From Calditrichia bacterium (GTDB taxonomy: Bacteria; Calditrichota; Calditrichia; RBG-13-44-9; J075), in assembly GCA_020635015.1 (NCBI GenBank), contig JACKAP010000037.1, positions 1 to 10,899 on the forward strand: DNA of 10,899 nucleotides, read 5' to 3'. Positions 1 to 7,197 of this stretch are shown here, in pieces (position 1 is the stretch's first letter; every line of letters starts with the position of its first letter). The notes under the pieces were generated by a model. The model was not told the DNA's origin. It did not search any database and saw only the letters and a program-made list of their open reading frames with translations. The position numbers and the translations under genes were made by a program.

Positions 1-11
1 TTTTCCCACCT

Positions 12-39
12 TGTAAACCTTTCCCACCCTCCCCCCGTC
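12..39 (+). promoter_or_regulatory. Candidate ECF-type promoter of the sigma factor gene
   Basis: TGTAAAC at 12-18 is followed 17 bases later by CGTC at 36-39 (CGTCTT). This resembles known ECF-sigma promoters, which have an AAC-containing -35 and a CGTC/CGAC-like -10. Transcription would begin at about 45-47, leaving a leader of roughly 27 bases before the preferred GTG start at 74. It would fit autoregulation of the ECF operon. It is a motif match by eye in a C-rich stretch, so it stays tentative. Confidence 0.4.
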
Positions 40-73
40 TTAAGCGGTGAGAGGACATTTAAGGACAGTGACG

Positions 74-658
74 GTGGATGACGAGCAGAGACTGATTGAA
101 CAGGCACAGCAAGGCGACCGCAGGGCATTCCGGACTTTGGTGCAGCGCTACCAGCAGCCGATTTACTTCCTGGCGCGCGACCTGGCGGGCAATCACCACG
201 ACGCCGAGGACCTGGCCCAGGAGACCTTCATCCGGGCGCTGCGCTTCCTGGAGAAATTCCGCGGAGAGGCGAAGTTCGGGAGCTGGCTTTACCGCATCAC
301 CGTCAATTGTTATATCGACAGCCGGAGGAAAAAGCAGGTGAGCACCGTTTCGATTCACGATGAAGCGAACGAAAGCCGGGGATTCAGCGAGCAGGCGCTG
401 CCCGACCTCCGCCAGCATTCTCCCGAGGATGGCGCTCAGGCGCGGGGGATCCAGGAACATATCGAGCAGGCCCTGACGACACTCTCGCCCCGCGAGCGTT
501 CGGTGTTCGTGCTGCGCCATTATAAAGAGATGCCGCTCAAGGAGATCGCCGGCACTTTGGATATTGCGGAAGGCACGGTGAAGGCGCTGCTGTTCCGGGC
601 GATCCAGCGGCTGCAGAAGGCGCTGGCGTTTTACCGGGCGGATTTGGGGTTGGAGTGA
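74..658 (+). CDS. ECF-family RNA polymerase sigma factor (sigma-70 family, group 4)
   Basis: An alternative sigma factor that directs core RNA polymerase to a specific promoter set. From the GTG at 74 the protein has 194 residues, typical of the family. Region 2 spans about 22-86, with the core-binding and -10-melting helices around DAEDLAQETFIRALRF and the following FGSWLYRITVNCYID. A variable, charged linker covers about 87-130. Region 4, a helix-turn-helix binding the -35, covers about 131-182 (LSPRERSVFVLRHY, then LKEIAGTLDIAEGTVKALLFRA). No region 1 or 3 is present, as expected for ECF. The GTG at 74 is preferred because AAGGA at 61-65 lies eight bases upstream and homologous starts usually begin close to DEQRLIEQAQ. 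In-frame GTGs at 47 and 68 are alternatives, but 47 would coincide with the predicted transcription start. It is followed 94 bases later by its likely anti-sigma factor. The target regulon is unknown. Confidence 0.93.
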   Translation: MDDEQRLIEQAQQGDRRAFRTLVQRYQQPIYFLARDLAGNHHDAEDLAQETFIRALRFLEKFRGEAKFGSWLYRITVNCYIDSRRKKQVSTVSIHDEANESRGFSEQALPDLRQHSPEDGAQARGIQEHIEQALTTLSPRERSVFVLRHYKEMPLKEIAGTLDIAEGTVKALLFRAIQRLQKALAFYRADLGLE

Positions 659-682
659 GAGTGAGTGCGGGGGCACTTGATG

Positions 683-724
683 GCACGCAGATTTTCACAG
701 ATTTGACAGATTTACACAGATTTA
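683..724 (+). repeat. Four degenerate CAGATTT repeats between sigma and anti-sigma genes
   Basis: About 10-base units built on (C)RCAGATTT repeat four times: CGCAGATTTT, CACAGATTTG, ACAGATTTA and CACAGATTTA. A related block lies in the opposite orientation at 9947-9984, sharing AGATTTGACAGATTT exactly and the leading GCACGCAGATT. It occupies most of the gap between the two co-oriented genes and ends about 30 bases before the anti-sigma start. Confidence 0.75.
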
Positions 725-752
725 AGACATAAGGATTTTGAAAGGGTTGAAA

Positions 753-1553
753 ATGAAAAAAGAATGCCGGGGATACCGGGAATGGTTTGCGGAGGCATTG
801 TATGGGGAGTTGCCGGAAGGGCGGGCGCGGGAATTTCAGGCGCACCTGGATGCATGCGGTGAGTGCCGGGAGGAGTTTGCCCGGATGCGCGCCACCCTGC
901 AGGTGATGGACCGGCGGGAAATTGCCGACCCGGGCGCGGTATACTGGGATAGCTTCTGGGACCGGCTGGAGGAGAAGCTTCCGCCGGTGCAGGGAGAGGG
1001 GGCAAATGTTGTGAAGCTGGCGCCGGCTTCCCGCTCCGGTTGGCTCTATCGCTCGGTTGCTGCTGCGGCGATCCTGCTGCTGGGCATTTTTATCGGTAAA
1101 ACATTCTTCAGCCCGGCAATCGATCCAAATAAAATCGCCAAAACGGATGATCCGCTGCTGCAGGCCGCGGCGGTGAATGCCCGCACCCAAAATTACCTGG
1201 AAAAATCTAAAGTGCTGCTGGTGGGGCTGGTCAATTTCGAGCCGGGTGCGCAAGACCCGCAATCAATAGATTTAACCCGATTCCGTCAGGCATCCCAGAA
1301 CCTGATCGCTGAAGCCGGATATCTGAAACCGGCCCTGCAGCAAACCCGCCAGCAACGGCTGGGCAAGCTGGTCAACGACCTGGAGCTGCTCCTGATCCAG
1401 ATCGCCAACCTGGAGGCGGAGAACGATCTGTCTGCCATCGAGGTGATCAAATCCGGGATGGATGAGCGGGGGATTTTGCTCAAGATCAATCTGGAAGAGA
1501 TGCGCCAGGCGGCGCCGCGGAAGGTGGACGAGGACGTGGAGCGAGGAGCGTAG
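753..1553 (+). CDS. Membrane-anchored zinc-finger anti-sigma factor
   Basis: Likely holds the upstream ECF sigma factor inactive at the inner membrane. The ATG at 753 gives 266 residues and has AAAGGG six bases upstream; an in-frame TTG at 738 is less likely. The N-terminus carries a textbook ZAS zinc-binding pattern, C5-x25-H31-x3-C35-x2-C38, within the cytoplasmic sigma-binding domain. One transmembrane helix follows at about 97-117 (VAAAAILLLGIFIG). The roughly 150-residue remainder should lie in the periplasm; it is helical-looking, rich in Gln and Leu, and has no domain I recognise, so it may be the signal-sensing part. The last residues (VERGA) and the stop codon are encoded inside a heptanucleotide repeat array. 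Co-transcription with the sigma gene is inferred from order and strand. The ZAS motif makes the call secure; the signal is unknown. Confidence 0.9.
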   Translation: MKKECRGYREWFAEALYGELPEGRAREFQAHLDACGECREEFARMRATLQVMDRREIADPGAVYWDSFWDRLEEKLPPVQGEGANVVKLAPASRSGWLYRSVAAAAILLLGIFIGKTFFSPAIDPNKIAKTDDPLLQAAAVNARTQNYLEKSKVLLVGLVNFEPGAQDPQSIDLTRFRQASQNLIAEAGYLKPALQQTRQQRLGKLVNDLELLLIQIANLEAENDLSAIEVIKSGMDERGILLKINLEEMRQAAPRKVDEDVERGA

Positions 1554-1620
1554 AGCGTGGAGCGAAGGATAAAGGATGAAGGATGAAGGATGAAGGATGA
1601 AGGATGAAGGATGAAGGAAT
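1537..1620 (+). repeat. Heptanucleotide tandem array crossing the anti-sigma stop codon
   Basis: Twelve consecutive 7-base units run without a break. The first four are NNGAGCG variants (TGGAGCG, AGGAGCG, TAGAGCG, TGGAGCG) and the next eight are AAGGATR-type (six exact AAGGATG, flanked by AAGGATA and AAGGAAT). The TAG stop of the anti-sigma gene is the start of the third unit. Because seven is not a multiple of three, gain or loss of a unit before the stop would alter the reading frame of the protein tail. Confidence 0.9.
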
Positions 1621-1659
1621 AATGCTGGTGATTAAAGTTGTGTGTTAGAATAGGTTCCT

Positions 1660-1734
1660 TTCCGATGACAATCGGAATCTTCGAATGACGAGAACGATGT
1701 CATTTCGAACCTAGCGAAGCGCAGTGAGAAATCT
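1660..1734. repeat. Dispersed-repeat-like element with two hairpins
   Basis: Hairpin one is TTCCGAT-GACA-ATCGGAA at 1660-1677. Hairpin two pairs TTCGAATGAC (1680-1689) with GTCATTTCGAA (1699-1709), with one bulged base. The following stretch to 1734 ends in GTGAGAAATCT, and ATTTC near 1703 can also pair with GAAAT near 1729. The ATTTCGAAC...GTGAGAAATCT pattern looks like intergenic repeats I recall from Bacteroidota-type and related genomes; no second copy is present in this window. Confidence 0.55.
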
Positions 1735-1810
1735 GTGATTTTACGAAACGTAACCGATGCATCTTTATTGACAAAAAGCTTTGAGTAATCAACAATATTG
1801 AGGAGACATC

Positions 1811-3382
1811 ATGAAGATCCGTTTTACCTTAGTGATAGTGATAATGCTGCTGGCCGGTGCGGCGGCGATGGCCGCGGCATTTAGCCCGGAGGAGCCGCAG
1901 GACCGGGTGCAGACCGCCTACCAGGATGCATATAATTTGATCCTGGATGAGAAATGGAGCGAGGCGATCACAGCGTTCGACAATCTGCTGGGGCAGTATC
2001 CGAAAAGCGGCTGGGTGGATGACGCCCGCTTCTGGCGCTGCTATGCTAATGAGAAACTGGATAAGTCGCTGAAAAATGCATTTGACTGCTACCACGATTT
2101 TATCCGCAGTTATCCTTCCAGTAAGTATACCGACGACGCCAAAGCCAACCTGATCCGCATTGGAGAGCAGTTGGTGCGTTCCGGAGAGCGGGAATATGAG
2201 GCGATCATCCAGTCGGTCCGGGAAAGCGACAACGAGGAGATCACCCTGGCGGCGCTTTACGCCATGAGCAATATCGGCGATGAACGCGCTCTGAAAACCA
2301 TTCTGGATCTCTACGATAATTCCTCCAGCGCCAAGATCCGTGGCAAGATCGTCTACGTGCTGGGCGAATTCGATTCGCCGGAGGTACTGCCCACTCTGCG
2401 CCGGATCGCGACCAGCGATGCAGATAACAGCGTGCGCAAGAAGGCAGTTTATGCGTTGGGCGATCATGATGCCGCCGGCACGGCAGAAATCCTGATCGGC
2501 ATCCTCAAGTCCGACAACGCGACAGAGGTGCGCAAGGCCGCCCTCTATGCCCTGGGCAATAGCGATGACGCGAAGATCATTCCGGTGCTGAAAGAGACCG
2601 CCCTGGCAAAGGGGAATGGGGATCTGAGCAAGGCGGCGGTCTATGCGTTAGGCGAGATGGATCTGCCGGATGCCGGCAAGATGCTGGCCGAAATTCTGAA
2701 AAATGCCTCCGAGCCGGAAGTGCGCAAGGCAGCTCTCTACGCGATTGCCGAGCATGATTCTGAAGCAGCCCTCCCGGTGCTCAAGGAAACCGCCCTGAAA
2801 AGTCCCGACCCCGCCCTGCGCAAGGCCGCGCTTTATGCCATCGGCGAGGTGGAAGGCAAAGTCTCCTTTGGGATGCTGAAAGATATCTTTGAAAGCACCG
2901 ACGATACGGATCTGCAGAAAGCAGCCCTCTATGCCATCGAGAACACCGATGATCCCGGGGTGGAGAATTTCCTGCGCAGCATCGCACTGTCCCACCCGGA
3001 CGACAAGCTGGCCCAGGCGGCAATGTACGCCCTGGCCGATCATTTGGAGGATGGCGGGATAGAATCCCTGATGGAGATTCTCAAGAAAGCGAAATCGCCC
3101 AAGGTGAAGAAGGCGGCGCTTTACAAGATCGGAGAGTTCGACGGGGGCCCGGTGATCGAAGCGCTGGGGCAGGTGCTGAAGTCGGAAACCGATCCGGAAC
3201 TGCGCAAGGCGGCGGTCTACGCCCTGGGGGAAACCGAGAGCGATCAGGCGGTGCCGCTGCTGGTGGACATCATCAAAAACGATCAAAGTCTGACGGTGCG
3301 CAAGGCGGCGGTGAGCGCGCTGGGTGAGATCGGCACCGATAAAGCCCAGAAAGCCCTGCTGGATGTTTTACAGGAACGGTAA
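1811..3382 (+). CDS. Exported TPR/HEAT-repeat protein with twelve HEAT repeats
   Basis: A 523-residue protein predicted to act outside the cytoplasm as a binding scaffold. Residues 1-22 form a signal peptide (basic MKIR, then a hydrophobic stretch ending in Ala-rich sequence). About 33-120 resembles tetratricopeptide repeats of the YbgF/outer-membrane-assembly lipoprotein type (EKWSEAITAFDNLLGQYP, then AFDCYHDFIRSYP). From 143 to the end are twelve HEAT repeats, mostly exactly 32 residues long, each starting with a helix close to VRKAALYALGE. HEAT arrays of this PBS-lyase-like class form curved solenoids that bind other proteins; no catalytic residues are visible. GAGGAG at 1800-1805 lies five bases before the ATG, so the start is secure. 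A second HEAT gene begins 17 bases after the stop, indicating an operon. The partner is unknown. Family call is strong; role is inferred. Confidence 0.88.
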   Translation: MKIRFTLVIVIMLLAGAAAMAAAFSPEEPQDRVQTAYQDAYNLILDEKWSEAITAFDNLLGQYPKSGWVDDARFWRCYANEKLDKSLKNAFDCYHDFIRSYPSSKYTDDAKANLIRIGEQLVRSGEREYEAIIQSVRESDNEEITLAALYAMSNIGDERALKTILDLYDNSSSAKIRGKIVYVLGEFDSPEVLPTLRRIATSDADNSVRKKAVYALGDHDAAGTAEILIGILKSDNATEVRKAALYALGNSDDAKIIPVLKETALAKGNGDLSKAAVYALGEMDLPDAGKMLAEILKNASEPEVRKAALYAIAEHDSEAALPVLKETALKSPDPALRKAALYAIGEVEGKVSFGMLKDIFESTDDTDLQKAALYAIENTDDPGVENFLRSIALSHPDDKLAQAAMYALADHLEDGGIESLMEILKKAKSPKVKKAALYKIGEFDGGPVIEALGQVLKSETDPELRKAAVYALGETESDQAVPLLVDIIKNDQSLTVRKAAVSALGEIGTDKAQKALLDVLQER

Positions 3383-3399
3383 ACCTTGGAGCGGAAAAA

Positions 3400-4581
3400 A
3401 TGGTCAAAGTATTGATAAATCAATTTGGTTTCATTTTGATCGGCGGACTGATCATGTTCAACTTCTCGATGGCCCAAACCCACATCAACCGGTTTTCCCG
3501 CCCCGGCGCACCCTTGAACGAACGCTGGGAATGGGCGCTGCGGGAAGCGGGAAAGGATCACCCCGACAGCGATTTCTGGCTGGTTTTCTCCATCGAACGG
3601 ACCATGGAGAAGCAGCGCTATATCTGGAGCAACGGTGATATGTTCATCCACTTCGCCGGCTATCAGGATCATGATGAACCGGCGCTCCAGGAAGTGATCC
3701 TCAATCGCCCCGATCCGGAAAAGCATCTGCCGGAATCCGAGCAGATCCGCCGGGAAGCGCAGCGGGCTCTGGGGCAGGCCAAAGGTATTGAGCCGAAACC
3801 GGAGATGGTGCGCAAGGAGATCGCGATCCTGTTCCACTATCCCCATGGCGCCGCCGGAGCCGCGGAGTGGGTGGAGACCGGCATCGCCAGCATGGAGCTG
3901 CCCTTCGATCTGGAGAAGCTGCCGGTATACTGGATCGGTCCGGCGGCCGCACAGGAGAGCCTGCCCTTTCTGCAACAGCTCTATCACCAGGTTACTTCCG
4001 AAAAACTCAAGGAAGAGTTGATCCCGCTGGCCGGCCTCCAGGAGGCTGCCGACCAGGTGATCCCTTTCCTGAGTGAGATCATCTCTTCCGCCGGCGCGGA
4101 CGATCTGCGGGAGGAAGCGGCGGAATGGCTGGGCGAGCAGCAGGATCCCCGGGCGCTGGAAATTCTCCGGAATACTGCGAAGCATGACCGCTCGGCGGAA
4201 GTGCGCGAGGAAGCGGTCGAGGCGATCGGTCAGTTAAACCTGCCGGGCGCAGAGCAAGTGCTGATAGATTTTGCCAAAAATTCCCCGGATGCAGAGATGC
4301 GCGAAACCGCCATCGAATGCCTGGCCCGGGTAGCGGCAGACCAGGCGGTGCAGCTCCTGGGCCAGACCATCCGCAGCCGCGATGAACTGGAGGTAAAGCT
4401 GCGCGCCGTCAGCATACTGGCGGATCTCGACAACGACGCCGGGCTGGAAGAGCTGATCCGGATCAGCCGCACCCATCCGGACCGGCGGGTGCGCCGGCGG
4501 GCGATATTGATGCTGGGCGAATCGGAGAATCCCAAGGCGCTGGATGCGTTGATTGATCTGGTAAAGGTGGGTGCGAGGTGA
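3400..4581 (+). CDS. Exported HEAT-repeat protein
   Basis: A 393-residue protein whose first 25 residues look like a signal peptide (FILIGGLIMFNFSMA, cleavage likely before Q26). Residues 26-180 form a region I do not recognise: it begins with a conserved-looking aromatic part (RWEWALREAG, DFWLVFSIER, IWSNGDMFIHFAGY) and continues into an acidic helical part. About 183-390 holds roughly six more degenerate HEAT repeats (for example VREEAVEAIGQL, RRRAILMLGES). It probably works with the preceding HEAT protein as an extracytoplasmic scaffold. GGAG at 3388-3391 sits eight bases from the ATG, and the 17-base gap to the upstream stop argues for one mRNA. The repeats are much less uniform than those of its neighbour, so recent duplication between the two is not evident. 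No enzymatic motif seen. Confidence 0.85.
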   Translation: MVKVLINQFGFILIGGLIMFNFSMAQTHINRFSRPGAPLNERWEWALREAGKDHPDSDFWLVFSIERTMEKQRYIWSNGDMFIHFAGYQDHDEPALQEVILNRPDPEKHLPESEQIRREAQRALGQAKGIEPKPEMVRKEIAILFHYPHGAAGAAEWVETGIASMELPFDLEKLPVYWIGPAAAQESLPFLQQLYHQVTSEKLKEELIPLAGLQEAADQVIPFLSEIISSAGADDLREEAAEWLGEQQDPRALEILRNTAKHDRSAEVREEAVEAIGQLNLPGAEQVLIDFAKNSPDAEMRETAIECLARVAADQAVQLLGQTIRSRDELEVKLRAVSILADLDNDAGLEELIRISRTHPDRRVRRRAILMLGESENPKALDALIDLVKVGAR

Positions 4582-4596
4582 GGGATGGGAGGAATG

Positions 4597-4700
4597 GTGA
4601 ATGGGTGTATGGGTGAATGAGTGAATGGGAGAAGACGCGGGATGTTGGATATGAAGTAGTGTCTTTACCCATTCACTCATTCACCCATCAACCCATTCAC
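4597..4700. repeat. Large inverted repeat made of octamer units
   Basis: Arms at 4597-4629 and 4668-4700 are each 33 bases and match in 31 positions (the inner 21 bases are perfect), enclosing a 38-base loop. Each arm is itself four 8-base units of the CCCATTCA/CCCATCAA kind (or the complement). It begins 15 bases after the HEAT gene stop. RNA from it would fold into a long stable hairpin, which could cap or stabilise the HEAT mRNA; no T-run follows, so it is not a standard intrinsic terminator. A related octamer array lies at 9847-9893. Confidence 0.85.
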
Positions 4701-4757
4701 AGGGGAAATAATCAATCTGTAACCTTCGGGAAGGTCGGTCGTAAATAATCGGGTGCG

Positions 4758-4786
4758 GGAACTTTCAGGGGCTGACTCTCCGCTAC
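4758..4786 (+). promoter_or_regulatory. Possible sigma-E-like promoter upstream of the DUF5916 gene
   Basis: GGAACTT at 4758-4764 is identical to the classical enterobacterial sigma-E -35 element. Sixteen bases later comes CGCTAC at 4781-4786, a weak match to ECF -10 elements. Transcription would start near 4790, leaving a leader of about 65 bases. The -35 differs from the TGTAAAC proposed upstream of the sigma gene, so recognition by the sigma factor in this window is uncertain. Confidence 0.25.
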
Positions 4787-4857
4787 AGTGACACCTATTA
4801 TCGACCGCAACAATTGACACCAATCCCGAATATGACATACCCATGAGGGGAATTATG

Positions 4858-7164
4858 ATGAATAAGCTACTAACCGGTTGTCTGATGATCTGCGTCGTCT
4901 TTAGCGCCGCACTGCTGGCCGAGTCCGGCGATAAAGACAGGAAAAAAGATGATGATAAGGAAAAAATCGATGTCCAGTTTAAACCGAATATTGATCCGGT
5001 GATCAGTGCCCGGTTGATCGACCGGCCGATCGTGATCGACGGCGAGCTTGATGACGCCGGCTGGCGTCACGCTACCCGGGCGGCCAACTTTGTGGAAACC
5101 TTTCCCGGCGATCAGGTCAAACCCCCGGTGGATACCGAGGTGCTGATTGCCTATGATAAGCAATACCTTTATCTCGCTTTTATCGCCGAAGACGATCCGG
5201 CGACCATCCGCTCCTCGCTGCGCGACCGCGATGAGATGTTCAACGATGACTTTGTGGGCATCCTGATCGACACCTACGGCGATGCCGCCTCGGCATACGA
5301 AATCTTCGTCAATCCGATCGGGGTGCAAGGCGATCTGCGTCTGACCGCCAGCAATGAGGACGGCAGTTTCGACATGATTTATCAGTCGCAGGGCAAGATC
5401 ACTGAAAACGGCTTCCAGGTAGAGGTGGCGATCCCTTTCAGCAGCCTGCGTTTTCCCGACAAGCCGCAGCAGGAGTGGCGGGTGAACTTCTGGCGCAACC
5501 ACCCCCGCGACAGCCGCCGGCGCTATTCCTGGTCGAATATCAGCCGCGACGATCCCTGCTTCCTATGCCAGTGGGGCACGCTGGTCGGTATCGAGAATGT
5601 CAAACCGGGTAACAACCTGGAGCTGCTTCCTGCGTTTGTCGGTTCTCAATATGGCGGGCTAGAAGACAGCGACGATCCCAATTCGACCTTCAACAATGAA
5701 AGTGTTCAAGCCGAACCTTCCCTCGGGATGCGCTATGCCTTCACCCCCAGCATCTCTGCGGAAGCGACCATCAACCCGGATTTCAGCCAGGTAGAATCCG
5801 ATGCTGCCCAGGTTGATGTCAATACCAACTTTGCGCTGTTTTTCCCGGAACGCCGCCCCTTCTTCCAGGAAGGCGGTGATCTGTATGACACCTGGATCAA
5901 TTCGGTTTACACCCGCTCCCTCAACAATCCTCAGTTTGCCGGCAAGTTGACCGGGCGCAGCGGGCGCCTGAGCTTCGGCTATATCGGCGCACGCGATATG
6001 GATACCGGGATTATCCTTCCCTTTGAGGAGCAAAGCGAGTTTGTGGCGGCGGGGCGCAGCGTCTCCAATATTTTCCGCCTGCGCCAGACTTTCGGCAAAG
6101 ATTCATACATTGGGCTGATGGGTACCGACCGCCGTTTTGAAGGCGATATGGGCGGTGCCGGTTCCACCCTGGGTTTGGATGGCATGTTCCGCCTGCACCA
6201 GAAATATCACCTGGAATGGCAGGTGGTGGGCAGCCGCACCGAAGAACCCAATGACACCACCCTGACAGAAGATTTTAACACGATGCGATTTGATCGCGGC
6301 AAGCACAGCGCCGCCTTCGACGGGGAAACTTACCGGGGCAGCGCCGCCTACCTCAGCATGGAACGGGATTCGCGCACCTGGAGCTTCGATGTCGATTACT
6401 GGCACTGGTCGCCGGAATTCCGCGCCGACAACGGCTTCGTCTTCCGCAACGACAACCGCCAGGTCAATTTCTGGACCGGCTGGCGCTTCAATAAAGACAA
6501 CCATAAATTTATCGATCAAATATCCCCCAGCGTGAATGTCAGCCGGGTATGGAATTTCGACGGGCTGCGCAAGGATGAGTGGATCATGCCGCAGCTCAAT
6601 CTGCAGCTTAAAAAGCAAACCTACGTCTACCTGGCCTTTCTGGCCAGCCGGGAAAATTACCAGGGTCTGCAGTTTGACGGCATCCGCCGCTTCATGATGA
6701 ATGTGAACTCCAACTTCAGCCAGGTGGTCAGCCTGGGATTCTGGGCGGAGCAGGGGCGCTTCATTGCCCGTAATGAAGAACCGGCTGTGCTGGGTAAGGG
6801 TGCCAATCTGGAATTGTGGGGCACCTTTAAACCCATCAACCAGTTGGTCATTCAGCCCTGGTTCATCTACTCCCGCCTGGATCATCCCGACACCGATGAG
6901 ACGCTCTTCGAAGGCTACATCATGCGTACCCGCTTCAGCTACCAGTTCAGCCGGGAATTTTTCCTGCGCCTGGTGCTGCAGTATAATGAGTTTAGCGACC
7001 GGGTGGACGTCGAGCCGTTGCTGACCTATCGCATCAATCCGTTCACGATCTTTTACATCGGCTCGTCGCACCGCTACCGCAATTACGATCTGAACGGCGC
7101 CCGGGATTTCAAAGCGAGTTCCCGGCAATTTTTCCTGAAATTCCAATATCTGTTCCAAATATAG
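4858..7164 (+). CDS. DUF5916-type outer-membrane protein with N-terminal CBM9-like domain
   Basis: A 768-residue exported protein. Residues 1-21 are a signal peptide (LLTGCLMICVVFSAALLA), followed by a Lys/Asp-rich linker to about 38. About 50-245 is a CBM9-like beta-sandwich, shown by the IDGELDDAGW signature at 60-69 and the later FVGILIDTYGD and VEVAIPFSSLRF blocks. About 255-768 is the DUF5916 part, with NPDFSQVESDAAQVDVN and FFPERRPFFQEG at 306-340, then alternating aromatic strands typical of an outer-membrane beta-barrel, ending FLKFQYLFQI. The biochemical role of the family is not established; a carbohydrate or surface-ligand function is suggested only by the CBM9-like fold. GAGGGGA at 4845-4851 favours the ATG at 4858 over in-frame ATGs at 4843 and 4855. 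A CxxC pair (C234, C237) lies near the domain junction. The next gene starts 33 bases downstream. Confidence 0.88.
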   Translation: MNKLLTGCLMICVVFSAALLAESGDKDRKKDDDKEKIDVQFKPNIDPVISARLIDRPIVIDGELDDAGWRHATRAANFVETFPGDQVKPPVDTEVLIAYDKQYLYLAFIAEDDPATIRSSLRDRDEMFNDDFVGILIDTYGDAASAYEIFVNPIGVQGDLRLTASNEDGSFDMIYQSQGKITENGFQVEVAIPFSSLRFPDKPQQEWRVNFWRNHPRDSRRRYSWSNISRDDPCFLCQWGTLVGIENVKPGNNLELLPAFVGSQYGGLEDSDDPNSTFNNESVQAEPSLGMRYAFTPSISAEATINPDFSQVESDAAQVDVNTNFALFFPERRPFFQEGGDLYDTWINSVYTRSLNNPQFAGKLTGRSGRLSFGYIGARDMDTGIILPFEEQSEFVAAGRSVSNIFRLRQTFGKDSYIGLMGTDRRFEGDMGGAGSTLGLDGMFRLHQKYHLEWQVVGSRTEEPNDTTLTEDFNTMRFDRGKHSAAFDGETYRGSAAYLSMERDSRTWSFDVDYWHWSPEFRADNGFVFRNDNRQVNFWTGWRFNKDNHKFIDQISPSVNVSRVWNFDGLRKDEWIMPQLNLQLKKQTYVYLAFLASRENYQGLQFDGIRRFMMNVNSNFSQVVSLGFWAEQGRFIARNEEPAVLGKGANLELWGTFKPINQLVIQPWFIYSRLDHPDTDETLFEGYIMRTRFSYQFSREFFLRLVLQYNEFSDRVDVEPLLTYRINPFTIFYIGSSHRYRNYDLNGARDFKASSRQFFLKFQYLFQI

Positions 7165-7197
7165 CCGGCATTTATTTTATTCCTGGAGGAAATAACC

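Noticed and set aside
59..676. 205-residue open frame on the minus strand opposite the sigma factor
   Set aside because: It mirrors the sigma gene, whose region 2 and region 4 motifs are unmistakable; the minus-strand product has no recognisable domain.
1768..1796. TTGACA upstream of the first HEAT gene as a housekeeping promoter
   Set aside because: The -35 is perfect but at 16-18 base spacing only AACAAT-like sequence is found, so a -10 cannot be supported.
4736..4807. Imperfect inverted repeat CGGTCGTAAATAAT / ATTATCGACCG, and small hairpin ACCTT-CGGG-AAGGT at 4722-4735
   Set aside because: The arms are short or interrupted by a three-base bulge and no known riboswitch or operator could be matched.
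4814..4842. TTGACA upstream of the DUF5916 gene as a housekeeping promoter
   Set aside because: Correct spacing gives ATACCC, a poor -10, and transcription would start almost at the ribosome binding site; TATGAC is only 11 bases away.
4858..4905. LTGC near the DUF5916 N-terminus as a lipoprotein box
   Set aside because: The Cys is residue 8, before the hydrophobic core of the signal peptide, so lipoprotein processing there is not plausible.
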